From contig NZ_PCQD01000002.1 in assembly GCF_002979975.1 (NCBI RefSeq), positions 186,001 through 250,000 on the forward strand: DNA of 64,000 nucleotides, read 5' to 3'. The DNA comes from Pseudomonas sp. MYb185. GTDB lineage: Bacteria > Pseudomonadota > Gammaproteobacteria > Pseudomonadales > Pseudomonadaceae. The notes beneath the pieces were generated by a model that made no database searches, was not told the DNA's origin, and saw only the letters and a program-made list of their open reading frames with translations. Each line of letters opens with the position of its first letter. Within the stretch, counting starts at the first letter, position 1. The position numbers and the translations under genes are program-made. Shown here one piece after another: positions 7,873 through 16,900 of the stretch.

Positions 7873-10044
7873 ATGACAAGATCAGAGCGCACCTCCATGC
7901 ATCTACCCCGGCTGACCTTCACCGCCTTGTCGCTTTCCGTCGTCCTCCATCCGCATCTGGCGATTGCCCAGGACACTGACAACCCGGACGATGCGCTGGC
8001 CCTACCCTCGATGGAAGTCCGCGCCAGCGCTGATGCCTCTGCCGGTGGCCTGCCGCCGGCGTATGCCGGAGGCCAGGTTGCCAGCGGTGGTCGCGTCGGC
8101 CTGCTGGGTAACCAGGACAATATGGAGACGCCCTTCCAGCTCACCAGCTACACCCAGATGCTGATCCAGGATCAGCAGGCCGCCAGTGTCGCCGATATCG
8201 TCGAGAACGACCCGGCAGTCCGCAGCGCCCGGGGCTTTGGCAATTTCCAGCAGGTATACATGGTGCGCGGCCTGCCGATCTTTTCCGATGACATGTCCTA
8301 TAACGGGCTGTACGGGCTGTTGCCCAGGCAGTACCTCGGCGCAGAGCTGATCGAACGGGTGGAGGTACTGCGCGGCGCCAATGCCTTTCTCAATGGTGCC
8401 GCACCAGGTGGCAGCGGGCTGGGTGGCGCCATCAACATCGTACCCAAACGCGCGCCTAATCAACCGCTGAACCAGATCAGCGCCGGGGTCCGCTCGGGTG
8501 ATCAGACCTATATGGCCGGTGACTTTGCCCGGCGCCTGGCCGATGACCGTATTGGTGTACGGCTCAATATCGCCCGCCGTGATGGTGGTACCGCCATCGA
8601 TGGCGAATCCACCGAACTGAGCCTGTTCGCCCTGGGCCTGGATTACCGTGGCGAGCGCCTGCGCATCTCCGCCGACCTGGGTCACCAGGACCATCAGCTC
8701 GATGATATCCAGCCCAGTATTCGCCTCGCACCGGGGCTGGATATTCCCTCGGTCCCGGATGCCAGCAAGAGCATCGCCCAGCCCTGGAACTTCTCCAATG
8801 CGCGCGACACCTTCGGCACCCTGCGCACCGAATATGATTTCACCGACCACCTGACCGGCTGGCTGGCCGCGGGTATGCGCAGCGGCGATGAGTCCGGCTC
8901 GTTCAGCAGCCCAACGGTGAACAATGCAAACGGCGACAGCACCGCCACTCGCTTCAGTAACGTGCGTGAAGATCGGATCAGGACCGGCGAAGCGGGCCTG
9001 CGCAGCCGTTTCGATACCGGCAGCATCGGCCATAATGTGACGCTGTCCGGCTCGGTCTACCGCATGGATTCGCGCAATGCCTACGAATTCTCCGACCCCT
9101 TCCCCGGGAATATCTATCAGCCGATCGACGTCCCCTCGCCCCCTGCCACATTGGTCGGCGGCAACTTCGATCATCCGCTGGTGACCGACGAAACCCGAAC
9201 CTCCAGCCTGGCGCTGGCCGATGTGCTGTCGTTCATGGACGAGCGGCTGCAGATCACCCTTGGCGCGCGTTACCAGAAGATCCGCAGTTATGGCTACGAC
9301 TACAACAGCGGTGCGCGCAACGCGGCCTACTCGGAAAGCGAGATCACCCCGGTGGCCGGTGTTCTCTACCGCCTGACACCCGAGGTATCAGTCTACGCCA
9401 ATCATATCGAGGGGCTGGTCAAGGGTGATGTGGCGCCGGCCGAGAATGTGCAGAATCCCGGCGAGATACTGGCGCCATACAAGACCCGGCAGAATGAAGT
9501 CGGAGTGAAGTATGACGGCGGACGTCTCGGTGCCAGCCTTGGCCTGTATCAGAGCCGCAAACAGATGGCCGGGGTGGAAGATGGCATCTTCGGTGTCATC
9601 GGTCACCAGCGCAATCGCGGACTGGAACTCTCGGTCTTCGGCCAGGCCACGCCCGGCCTGTCGATCCTTGGCGGCCTCAGCCTGCTGGACAGCGATGTGG
9701 AAGGCAATGATGCCATCGGTGCGCCGGAACTGCAGGCCAACCTTGGCTTCGACTGGATGGTGCCAGCCGTCAGCGGCCTGTCGCTGGACGCCCGTGCCAT
9801 TCACACCGGCAGCCAATATGCCGATGCCGAGAACCAGCAGAAACTGCCGTCCTGGACCCGCTTCGATGCCGGCGTGCGCTATAACCTGCTGCTCGATGGC
9901 GACCAGCAACTGACGCTGCGTGCCAGAGTCGAGAACCTGGCCAACAAGGAATACTGGGCGACCGCAGGCGGCTATCCCGGTGACGGTTCGCTGATGATCG
10001 GTGCGCCACGCACCTTCATCCTGTCCACCACCCTGGACTTCTGA
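7873..10044 (+). CDS. TonB-dependent siderophore receptor
   Basis: About 723 aa outer-membrane beta-barrel. After a signal peptide (cleavage near AIAQ) comes a plug with siderophore-receptor features (IVENDPAVRSARGFGN, VEVLRGANAFLNGAAPGGSG, INIVPKRAP). The barrel ends in the aromatic terminus TTLDF needed for barrel assembly. This is the FhuA/FpvA-like class, but without an STN signalling domain. The ligand is not deducible. The start is ambiguous: ATG at 7873 after a GGTGG run, or ATG at 7897 giving a shorter signal peptide. A Fur box precedes it, and the PepSY gene follows after 11 bp. Confidence 0.93.
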   Translation: MTRSERTSMHLPRLTFTALSLSVVLHPHLAIAQDTDNPDDALALPSMEVRASADASAGGLPPAYAGGQVASGGRVGLLGNQDNMETPFQLTSYTQMLIQDQQAASVADIVENDPAVRSARGFGNFQQVYMVRGLPIFSDDMSYNGLYGLLPRQYLGAELIERVEVLRGANAFLNGAAPGGSGLGGAINIVPKRAPNQPLNQISAGVRSGDQTYMAGDFARRLADDRIGVRLNIARRDGGTAIDGESTELSLFALGLDYRGERLRISADLGHQDHQLDDIQPSIRLAPGLDIPSVPDASKSIAQPWNFSNARDTFGTLRTEYDFTDHLTGWLAAGMRSGDESGSFSSPTVNNANGDSTATRFSNVREDRIRTGEAGLRSRFDTGSIGHNVTLSGSVYRMDSRNAYEFSDPFPGNIYQPIDVPSPPATLVGGNFDHPLVTDETRTSSLALADVLSFMDERLQITLGARYQKIRSYGYDYNSGARNAAYSESEITPVAGVLYRLTPEVSVYANHIEGLVKGDVAPAENVQNPGEILAPYKTRQNEVGVKYDGGRLGASLGLYQSRKQMAGVEDGIFGVIGHQRNRGLELSVFGQATPGLSILGGLSLLDSDVEGNDAIGAPELQANLGFDWMVPAVSGLSLDARAIHTGSQYADAENQQKLPSWTRFDAGVRYNLLLDGDQQLTLRARVENLANKEYWATAGGYPGDGSLMIGAPRTFILSTTLDF

Positions 10045-10055
10045 AGAGAGTTGGA

Positions 10056-11201
10056 ATGATGTCTGCTGGATCGCTGAAAGTCTGGTCCTGGTTGCACACC
10101 TGGACCAGCCTGGTCTGTACCCTGTTCATGCTGTTGCTGTGCCTGACCGGCCTGCCGCTGATATTTCACCACGAGATCGGCCACCTGCTGGGCACCGAAA
10201 TCGAAGCCCCCGAAATGCCGGCGGACACACCGCATATCAGCCTGGACAAGGTCATGCAGATCGGTGAAGCCCGGCATCCCGGCCAGGACGGCATGTTCAT
10301 TTCCCGCGAACCCGACGACGACCGGGTCTGGTATCTGACCATGTCCGACACGCCCACCTCCACCAGCGGACTGCATCAGGTGGCAATCGATGCCCGGACC
10401 GGCGAGATCCTCGGCGAGCCGCAACTGGAGAGCGGCTTCATGTACATCGTCAATTCGCTGCACATCGACCTGTTCGCCGGGCTGCCAGGCATGCTGTTCC
10501 TGGGTTTGATGGGAGTGTTGCTGCTGATCTCGCTGGTATCCGGCGCCGTGCTGTATGCCCCCTTCATGCAGAAGCTGGGCTTTGGCGAGGTGCGCCGCCA
10601 GCGCACCACCCGGCTCAAATGGCTGGATCTGCACAACCTGTTGGGCATAGTGACGCTGGTGTGGTTCTTCGTGGTCGGCGGCACCGGTGTGCTCAATGCC
10701 TGGGCCGACCTGATCGTCAAAGCCTGGCAGAACGATCAGCTCAGCACCATGCTGGCGCCCTACCAGGACCAGCCACCGCCGCAGCAATTGGGCTCGCTGG
10801 AAGCCGCCGTGCAATCGGCCCGGCAGTATCTACCGGAGATGGACATCCAGTTCGTCGCCTTCCCCGGTACCAGCTTCTCCAGCCCGCATCACTACGGTGT
10901 ATTCATGCGCGGCAACGAGGCCCTCACCGCGCACCTTTCGCAACCGGTACTGGTTGATGCCACCACCTCAGAGGTAACCGACAGTCGCCCGCTGCCCTGG
11001 TACTTCACCGCGCTGCAACTGTCCCGCCCACTGCACTTCGGTGATTACGGCGGCAAGACCCTGCAGATCATCTGGGCGGTACTGGATGTGATCACCATCA
11101 TCCTGCTGTCCAGCGGCCTGTACCTGTGGCTGGCGAAACGGCGCCGGAAGAAGACCGCCGCACCAAACACCTCCCCATCAGCGGCACAGCAGACCCCATG
11201 A
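10056..11201 (+). CDS. PepSY-associated TM protein, putative ferric-siderophore reductase
   Basis: 381 aa with four predicted membrane helices: SLVCTLFMLLLCLTGLPLIF near the start, LGLMGVLLLISLVSGAVLYA, LGIVTLVWFFVVGGTGVL, and IIWAVLDVITIILLSSGLYL at the end. Periplasmic PepSY regions lie between them. Histidines in the helical parts (HTWTSL, HHEIGHLL, DLHNLLG) are typical heme ligands of the PiuB/FoxB-like iron reductase family. The operon position behind a siderophore receptor supports release of iron from imported siderophore at the inner membrane. GAGAG lies 5 nt before the start. Confidence 0.88.
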   Translation: MMSAGSLKVWSWLHTWTSLVCTLFMLLLCLTGLPLIFHHEIGHLLGTEIEAPEMPADTPHISLDKVMQIGEARHPGQDGMFISREPDDDRVWYLTMSDTPTSTSGLHQVAIDARTGEILGEPQLESGFMYIVNSLHIDLFAGLPGMLFLGLMGVLLLISLVSGAVLYAPFMQKLGFGEVRRQRTTRLKWLDLHNLLGIVTLVWFFVVGGTGVLNAWADLIVKAWQNDQLSTMLAPYQDQPPPQQLGSLEAAVQSARQYLPEMDIQFVAFPGTSFSSPHHYGVFMRGNEALTAHLSQPVLVDATTSEVTDSRPLPWYFTALQLSRPLHFGDYGGKTLQIIWAVLDVITIILLSSGLYLWLAKRRRKKTAAPNTSPSAAQQTP

Positions 11202-11386
11202 AAAACACCAGAAACTCACCCATGCAGATCTGGCTGTGGCCAGTTCTGTTCGGACTCCTCAGCGCAGCCGGGCTGATCGTCGCTCTACTCGGCGAAGGCT
11301 GGTATGACCTTCTCTCGTGGCTGGCACTGGGCCTGGTGGCGGCCGTGTGCATCTGGTTCGGCGCCATTGTCAGGGGGCAGTCCTGA
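11198..11386 (+). CDS. small inner-membrane protein of the siderophore operon
   Basis: 62 aa with two membrane helices (IWLWPVLFGLLSAAGLIVAL and LLSWLALGLVAAVCIWFGAI). Its ATG overlaps the PepSY gene stop (ATGA), indicating translational coupling. Similar small proteins often follow PepSY reductases in Pseudomonas iron operons and may be partner subunits; function is unproven. A GC-rich hairpin (GAGCGGC/GCCGCTC, 11385-11402) follows at the convergent end with ghrB. Confidence 0.8.
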   Translation: MKNTRNSPMQIWLWPVLFGLLSAAGLIVALLGEGWYDLLSWLALGLVAAVCIWFGAIVRGQS

Positions 11387-11409
11387 GCGGCGCGGGCCGC
11401 TCGGACGCA

Positions 11410-12378
11410 TCAGCGCTCGCGCACCTGCGGATTGACCATATGCAAAGGCGTATCACCCTGCAGCGCCAGTTCCAGATTGCACACCGCCAGTTCGGCCATG
11501 GCCCGACGCGTTTCATGGGTGGCTGAACCGATATGCGGCACGGCAACCACATTGTTCAGGGCAAACAACGGCGACTCGGATAACGGCTCGCGCTCGAATA
11601 CATCCAGGCCTGCGGCGCGGATCTGGCCCTGCTGCAGCGCCTCCACCAACGCGGCTTCGTCGATGATCTGGCCACGGGCAATATTCACCAGAATCGCACT
11701 GGACTTCATCAGTCCCAGTTCCCGCTGGCCGATCAGCTTGCGGGTCCGCTCACTGAGCGGTACCACCACGCAGAGGAAATCGGACTCGGCCAGCAGCGCA
11801 TCAAGCTCCCGGTACTGGGCGCCCAGTTCCTGCTCCAGGTCCGGTTTGCGACTATTGGCGGTGTACAGCACCTGCATACCGAAGCCGAACCGCCCGCGCC
11901 GGGCGATGGCCGCGCCGATATTGCCCAGCCCGAGAATCCCCAGGGTCTTGCCGTGCACATCGCAGCCGAAGTAATCCGAGCCCAGCCCGGCGCGCCAGTT
12001 GCCGGCGCGCAGCCAGTTGTCCAGCTCGACGATCCGCCGCGCCGCTGTCAGCATCAGGGTGAAGGCCAGGTCAGCGGTGGTTTCGGTCAGCACATCAGGG
12101 GTATTGGTCAGCAGCACCCCGCGCTCGTTCAGATAATCGAGGTCATAGTTGTCGTAGCCTACCGAGATAGTGGAAATCACTTCCAGCTCACTGGCGCCAG
12201 CCAGTTCCGCCGGCCCCAGCTGACGCCCAGCACCGATCACCCCATGCACCGGACCCGTCAGGGTCTGCGCCAGATCGGCACCCGGCTGCAATTGCGTGAC
12301 GTTGAAGTTGTTGGCCAGACGCTCGACCAGATCCTGCGCAAGACGATTCAGAATCACTACATTCTTTTTCATGGACAT
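11410..12378 (-). CDS. ghrB: 2-hydroxyacid dehydrogenase, GhrB-type glyoxylate/hydroxypyruvate reductase
   Basis: 322 aa NAD(P)H-dependent D-2-hydroxyacid dehydrogenase. It carries the Rossmann motif TLGILGLGNIGAAIARR, the catalytic Arg in NIARGQIIDE, the Glu in DVFEREPL and the His in VPHIGSATHETRRAM. Family members reduce glyoxylate, hydroxypyruvate or 2-ketogluconate in the cytoplasm; which applies here is open. The ATG at 12378 is chosen because AAGG lies 8 nt upstream; the next ATG, two codons on, is poorly spaced. Confidence 0.9.
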   Translation of the reverse strand: MSMKKNVVILNRLAQDLVERLANNFNVTQLQPGADLAQTLTGPVHGVIGAGRQLGPAELAGASELEVISTISVGYDNYDLDYLNERGVLLTNTPDVLTETTADLAFTLMLTAARRIVELDNWLRAGNWRAGLGSDYFGCDVHGKTLGILGLGNIGAAIARRGRFGFGMQVLYTANSRKPDLEQELGAQYRELDALLAESDFLCVVVPLSERTRKLIGQRELGLMKSSAILVNIARGQIIDEAALVEALQQGQIRAAGLDVFEREPLSESPLFALNNVVAVPHIGSATHETRRAMAELAVCNLELALQGDTPLHMVNPQVRER

Positions 12379-12466
12379 GCTGTCTACCTTGAGTCCGAAA
12401 ACCTGAGAGTCCTGAGTATAACTGCTCTGGTTCCTGACTCGGCTCTGCAGCAGCCCGCTCGGCAAC

Positions 12467-12904
12467 CTACACTTCGCCGCGAATATACTGCTCCAACTGC
12501 TGGATCAACTCTTCCTGCTCGGCAATGGTTTCCTTGACCAGGTCACCGATCGACACCAGGCCCACCAGTTGATCATTCTCGATCACCGGCAGGTGACGCA
12601 GATGGCGGGCAGTGATCAGTGACAGACATTCCGGCACGCTCTGCTGCGGCGTCACGGTAATCACCGGGCTGCTCATGATCTCACGCACCATGGTGCCCAC
12701 CGAGGCCCGTCCCCGCAGTACACACTTGCGTGCGTAGTCGCGCTCGCTGATGACACCGACCACCTTGCCATTCTCGGTCACCGGCAGCGCACCGATATTG
12801 TTTTCGGCCATCACCTGCAGCGCCTTCAACACAGTACTTTCCGCATCGATGGTATGTACCATCTGGATCTGCTTGGTCTGGATAATCTGTGCCACGGTTT
12901 TCAT
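12467..12904 (-). CDS. CBS domain-containing protein
   Basis: 145 aa consisting of two CBS motifs and little else: residues about 8-65 (NNIGALPVTENGKVVGVISE) and 75-130 (LRHLPVIENDQLVGLVSIGD). CBS pairs bind adenosyl ligands and act as sensors. The short C-terminal helix (TIAEQEELIQQLEQYI) suggests dimer packing. AAGGAG precedes the ATG. No partner domain or operon neighbour shows what it regulates. Confidence 0.9.
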   Translation of the reverse strand: MKTVAQIIQTKQIQMVHTIDAESTVLKALQVMAENNIGALPVTENGKVVGVISERDYARKCVLRGRASVGTMVREIMSSPVITVTPQQSVPECLSLITARHLRHLPVIENDQLVGLVSIGDLVKETIAEQEELIQQLEQYIRGEV

Positions 12905-12999
12905 CTGCTGCTCCTTTTATATGTTGATCCCGTCATGACAACGCGCCATGGTCGAGCTAATCGATAGACAACGCAAAGCAAGAAAAGCTATCGACCCGA

Positions 13000-13764
13000 T
13001 CAGCGTTGCTTGTCTGTGCTATCCAAACCGGCCGGCCGGAGCACGGGTACAGCATTCCTGCTCGACCTTCCACCGTCCGTGGGCACCTGCTGCCGACACT
13101 CAAGCGGACCGAACATGTCATTACTACTGTAGGTGGCGTATTGCAGCTGTTCAACTGGCAGGCACAGATCATCCGGCACCGACAGCTGGACCAGGCGCTG
13201 GCGCAGCAGTTGGGCACTGATGCTGCGCCGATACAGCCCCAGGGTGATATGCGGTACATAGGCCGCCTGGCGGACCTCGGTACAGCTTATGCCCAAGGCC
13301 TCACGCCAGCACTGCAGATGCCCCTGCGGATCGCCCACCGAGAGGAAGGCAGCACTGGCAAAACTGTCTGGCCGGCCTACCTGCAAGGTGCAGGGCGGTA
13401 AATTCAGCTGACCGAGGTCGACCTGCTGTTGCTGAAGTTGAGCAGAGGTAAAGTCATCATCATGGATCTGGCGCTCCTGCTCGAAGCCACAAACGAACAG
13501 GGTGATATGCGGCTGGCGGCGAGTCGGATGCAACAGGTCCGCCAACTGTACCGTCAACTCGTCGATATGGGCCAGTACCCTGGGGCAGTCGATGGGAATC
13601 ATCCAGATTCCATAGCGGCTCCGCCCACGGTGCCATTCGGGATAATCGCGTAACGACGCGACCATGGTCTCGGCAAAGGGCAGATCGGTATCGGATAGCA
13701 GCATGGGGCAGGCACGTGAGGGCAGATGCTGGAAGGGCAATGAGTATGCCGTGATCGGCGCCAC
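13000..13764 (-). CDS. 2'-5' RNA ligase / 2H phosphoesterase family protein
   Basis: About 254 aa. Two H-x-T motifs of the 2H superfamily are visible, RRQPHITLFVCGF and AYVPHITLGLYRR, spaced about 90 residues apart. The family acts on 2'-5' linkages or cyclic phosphates in RNA or nucleotides; substrate unknown here. The start is uncertain: GTG at 13764 has GGAG 4 nt upstream, while the next ATG at 13704 has no Shine-Dalgarno. The C-terminal 40 residues after the second domain are low-complexity. Confidence 0.8.
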   Translation of the reverse strand: MAPITAYSLPFQHLPSRACPMLLSDTDLPFAETMVASLRDYPEWHRGRSRYGIWMIPIDCPRVLAHIDELTVQLADLLHPTRRQPHITLFVCGFEQERQIHDDDFTSAQLQQQQVDLGQLNLPPCTLQVGRPDSFASAAFLSVGDPQGHLQCWREALGISCTEVRQAAYVPHITLGLYRRSISAQLLRQRLVQLSVPDDLCLPVEQLQYATYSSNDMFGPLECRQQVPTDGGRSSRNAVPVLRPAGLDSTDKQR

Positions 13765-13844
13765 TGCTCCAGCCCATGGCGGCGTCGTGCCATGACGTTG
13801 CTTGTGTTTGGCCGGTCATCGGCATACCATTCGCCGCGTTATTC

Positions 13845-14050
13845 ATGCAGGTGTGCCTGATCATCAGGCATGAAACGGAAAGCCGGTGCGTTCCCAATCG
13901 ATAGGGAGAACAATCCCGGCACTGCCCCCGCAACGGTAATCGCCCCCGATCACGGATCGGCGTCCGCTCAAGAACCACTGTGCTCCGGCATGGGAAGGTG
14001 AACGGATGAGAGTCGAGAGTCCGGAGGCCGGCCCGCATGCAATCTCGACT
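13845..14050 (+). promoter_or_regulatory. cobalamin riboswitch
   Basis: Conserved cobalamin-aptamer blocks appear in order: GGAAAGCCGGTGCG (13877-13890), CACTGCCCCCGCAACGGTAA (13920-13939), and the B12-box region AGTCCGGAGGCCGGCC (14018-14033). It lies directly upstream of btuB, where it normally blocks expression when adenosylcobalamin is plentiful. The exact ends are approximate. Confidence 0.93.
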
Positions 14051-14165
14051 GGTGTTGCGGAGGGCATCACCGTCAAGTGCCGTGCCGGTTTGTCTGTTGT
14101 CTGCCCCCGTCCGCACTTGCTTATCTGCCCTCCTCGAAAGTCATCCGACCTTTTGAGGATTCACA

Positions 14166-16034
14166 ATGAAACTGTCCCGTCTTGCCCTTGCTGTCGCCCT
14201 GGCCCCGAGCCTGGCGCTGGCTGCCCAGCCCGCTTCCCATGAAGAGGCGCTGAAACTGTCCGATACCCTGATCACCGCCAACCGCGATGTGGAACAACGC
14301 AGCGACAGCAGTGCCGCCAGCACCGTGTTCACCCGCGCTGATATCGAGCGGCTGCGTCCGGCCAGTGTGCCGGCGTTGCTGACCCAGGTGCCGGGTGTGC
14401 AGGTTTCCAATTATGGCGGTCGTGGGGCCCTTTTCAGCCTGAACATACGTGGCACCAGCAGTGCCCAGACTCTGGTCCTGATTGATGGTGTGCGGGCTGG
14501 CTCAGCCACTGCCGGCGGGGCAGCCCTGCAATACCTCAGCGTTGATCAGATCGAGCGTATCGAAGTACTGCGTGGCTCGCGCTCGGCCATTCACGGCGCT
14601 GACGCGATGGGTGGAGTGATTCAGATTTTTACCCGGCGCAGCGAAGGCGAAGGTCTGCGTCCCTATGTACGCCTGGCTGCCGGTAGCGACAGCACCTTTG
14701 AACGCAGTCTGGGGCTGTCCGGCGGCAACGAGCGCACGCGTTTCAGCCTGTCCGCCGGGCTGGAGGAAACTGCCGGTATCGACCGGACCCGAATCGCGCC
14801 CGCCCCTGATGCGGATGACGACGCCTATCGAAACCGCTCACTGGCCCTCAGCCTGAGCCACCGTTTCAATGAGCGACTGGAAGCCGGTTTCACCGTACTG
14901 GATCAGCGCGGCAAGACCGAGGTAGACAGCACCTGGATGGACTCCTTGCCTTACGATGAATACAGCCTCAGCACCACCAGCGCCTGGCTCAATGGCCGCG
15001 TCAGCGATATCTGGAGCAGCCGCATCGAGCTGGGTCACAGCGAGGACAGGCAGGAAAACCTCGACAAACTGTTCCCCGGTAGTACGGTCAACAACAGCTA
15101 TCGTGATTCGGTGAACTGGCTCAACACCCTGGCACTGGGTAACGGCCACAGCCTGCGCATGGGCCTCGACTACCTGAATGACAAGGTGCGCAGCAGCAAC
15201 GACTTTACCGTCAGTAACCGCGACAACAAGGCGGCATTTGCCCAGCACAGCTTCCAGGGCGAGCACTTCGGCACCGAGCTGGGCATGCGCCACGACGACA
15301 ACCAGCAGTTCGGCAGCGAGAACACCTTCAATGGCGCCCTGAGCTACCAGCTCGATCCCGATAACCAGTTGATCCTGTCCTACGCAGAAGGCTTCCGCGT
15401 ACCGACCTTTGCCGACCTCTACTGGCCTGCTGGTTGGGGTTATCAAGGCAACCCGAACCTGAAACCGGAGAAATCCCGCAGCTACGAGCTGCAATGGCGC
15501 AGCCAGCTTGGTCCAGCTACAGAACTGGAGGCTTCTCTGTATCGGACGGACTTCCGCAATCTGATTGCCGGCACACCGGACTGGAGTACGGTGGACAATA
15601 TTGACCGCGCCCGTGTCAATGGCTTTGAGGCCACCCTGAAACAGGAACTGTTCGGCTGGCACGGCGATCTCGGCATCAGCATTATCGACCCACGCAACCG
15701 CGAAACAGGCCATACACTGGCCAACCGGGCCAAACGCACCCTCAATCTGAATCTGGACCGCCAATTCGGCAGTATCGGTGTCGGTGCCACTTTCACTGCT
15801 GTCAGCAGCAGCTACGCCAACGCAGCCAATACCACGGAGCTGCCCGGCTACGGCGTGCTGGATCTGCGCGCCAGTTGGCAAGCCAACGAAGAACTGGCCT
15901 TCGACCTGAAACTGGCCAACGTGCTGGACAAGGATTATAGCCGTCTGGCATACGCCTATAATGGACAGGAATACGGCTACCGCGAAATGCCCTTCGCCGC
16001 CATGCTCGGCGTAACCTGGACTCCCAACCTCTGA
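14166..16034 (+). CDS. btuB: TonB-dependent vitamin B12 receptor
   Basis: 622 aa outer-membrane receptor, the usual BtuB length. The signal peptide is about 20 aa (SLALAAQ). The TonB box region is DTLITANRD. The plug has VPALLTQVPGVQVSNYGGRG and LVLIDGVRAGSATAGGAA, and YLSVDQIERIEVLRGSRSA leads into a 22-strand barrel that ends in VTWTPNL. It imports cobalamin using TonB energy. The cobalamin riboswitch about 120 bp upstream confirms the ligand class. TGAGGA precedes the ATG. Confidence 0.97.
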   Translation: MKLSRLALAVALAPSLALAAQPASHEEALKLSDTLITANRDVEQRSDSSAASTVFTRADIERLRPASVPALLTQVPGVQVSNYGGRGALFSLNIRGTSSAQTLVLIDGVRAGSATAGGAALQYLSVDQIERIEVLRGSRSAIHGADAMGGVIQIFTRRSEGEGLRPYVRLAAGSDSTFERSLGLSGGNERTRFSLSAGLEETAGIDRTRIAPAPDADDDAYRNRSLALSLSHRFNERLEAGFTVLDQRGKTEVDSTWMDSLPYDEYSLSTTSAWLNGRVSDIWSSRIELGHSEDRQENLDKLFPGSTVNNSYRDSVNWLNTLALGNGHSLRMGLDYLNDKVRSSNDFTVSNRDNKAAFAQHSFQGEHFGTELGMRHDDNQQFGSENTFNGALSYQLDPDNQLILSYAEGFRVPTFADLYWPAGWGYQGNPNLKPEKSRSYELQWRSQLGPATELEASLYRTDFRNLIAGTPDWSTVDNIDRARVNGFEATLKQELFGWHGDLGISIIDPRNRETGHTLANRAKRTLNLNLDRQFGSIGVGATFTAVSSSYANAANTTELPGYGVLDLRASWQANEELAFDLKLANVLDKDYSRLAYAYNGQEYGYREMPFAAMLGVTWTPNL

Positions 16035-16039
16035 ATGGA

Positions 16040-16900
16040 ATGAGCAAACGCCCCCGCCATCAGCCACAAGCTGAGCACCGCCTCCCCCCCCCGGCCTTGG
16101 CCGGGGCATGGGGTCGGCTGCGCCGGGGGCTGCTTTGCCTGTCTGCGACACTCCTTTCCGGCGGCCTGCCAGTATCGGCGATGGCCACCGAACCACCACA
16201 ACGCATCGTCTCTCTCGATCTGTGCATGGACTGGGCCTTGGCTCATCATGCCGATCCGGCCCGGGTGGCGGCCCTTTCTCCCCTGCATCTGCGCTATCCG
16301 ATCCACTGGATTGGCGATCACTGGCCTTCCCACGATGGTTCGGTGGAACAGGTGGTACGCTTGCAACCCGATCTGGTGCTGGCCGGTCAGTACAGCGCAC
16401 TGATGCTGCGTGAGCGCCTGCTGACCCTGGGTTATCCGGTGCAGGTGCTACCACTGCCCACCACCCTGGAACAGGTGGAATCCTACGAGCGGCGCCTGCT
16501 GGAACTGATCGGTCGTGATCCTGACCTGGCACAACCTGCACCGGCTCGGCGCACTCCGCAGACCGATGCCAAACGCCTGCTGCTACTGGGCTCCAATGGC
16601 ATAGGCACTGGCCGGGATACCTTCGAGCACCAGATCATCGAGCAGGCCGGCTGGCGCAACTATCTGACCGACTCCGGCCATGTGCAGCTTGATCTGGAGC
16701 GCATCGCCAGCGATCCACCCGATGCCATCCTGTTCGCCGCACCCGAACACCAGGCGCTGGCCAACCGTTTCGCCGACCACCCGGTGCTGCGCCGCAGCAT
16801 ACCGACGGATGGCTGGCTGACCACCGACTACTGGCGCTGGCAATGTCCCGGCCCCTGGACCTGGGATCTGATAAGGCAGTTGAATCAATGGCTAGACTGA
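16040..16900 (+). CDS. btuF: periplasmic cobalamin-binding protein, BtuF-like
   Basis: 286 aa. An unusually long basic N-terminus (about 28 aa, Pro-rich) precedes the signal hydrophobic stretch LLCLSATLLSGGLPVSAMA. The mature part is a class III substrate-binding fold: RIVSLDLCMDWALAHHADP, VVRLQPDLVLAGQYSA and LLLLGSNGIGTGRDTFEH. It would deliver cobalamin from the periplasm to BtuCD. Its start is 5 bp after btuB and its end overlaps btuC by 13 bp. Similarity to BtuF is at fold level; context decides the call. Confidence 0.88.
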   Translation: MSKRPRHQPQAEHRLPPPALAGAWGRLRRGLLCLSATLLSGGLPVSAMATEPPQRIVSLDLCMDWALAHHADPARVAALSPLHLRYPIHWIGDHWPSHDGSVEQVVRLQPDLVLAGQYSALMLRERLLTLGYPVQVLPLPTTLEQVESYERRLLELIGRDPDLAQPAPARRTPQTDAKRLLLLGSNGIGTGRDTFEHQIIEQAGWRNYLTDSGHVQLDLERIASDPPDAILFAAPEHQALANRFADHPVLRRSIPTDGWLTTDYWRWQCPGPWTWDLIRQLNQWLD

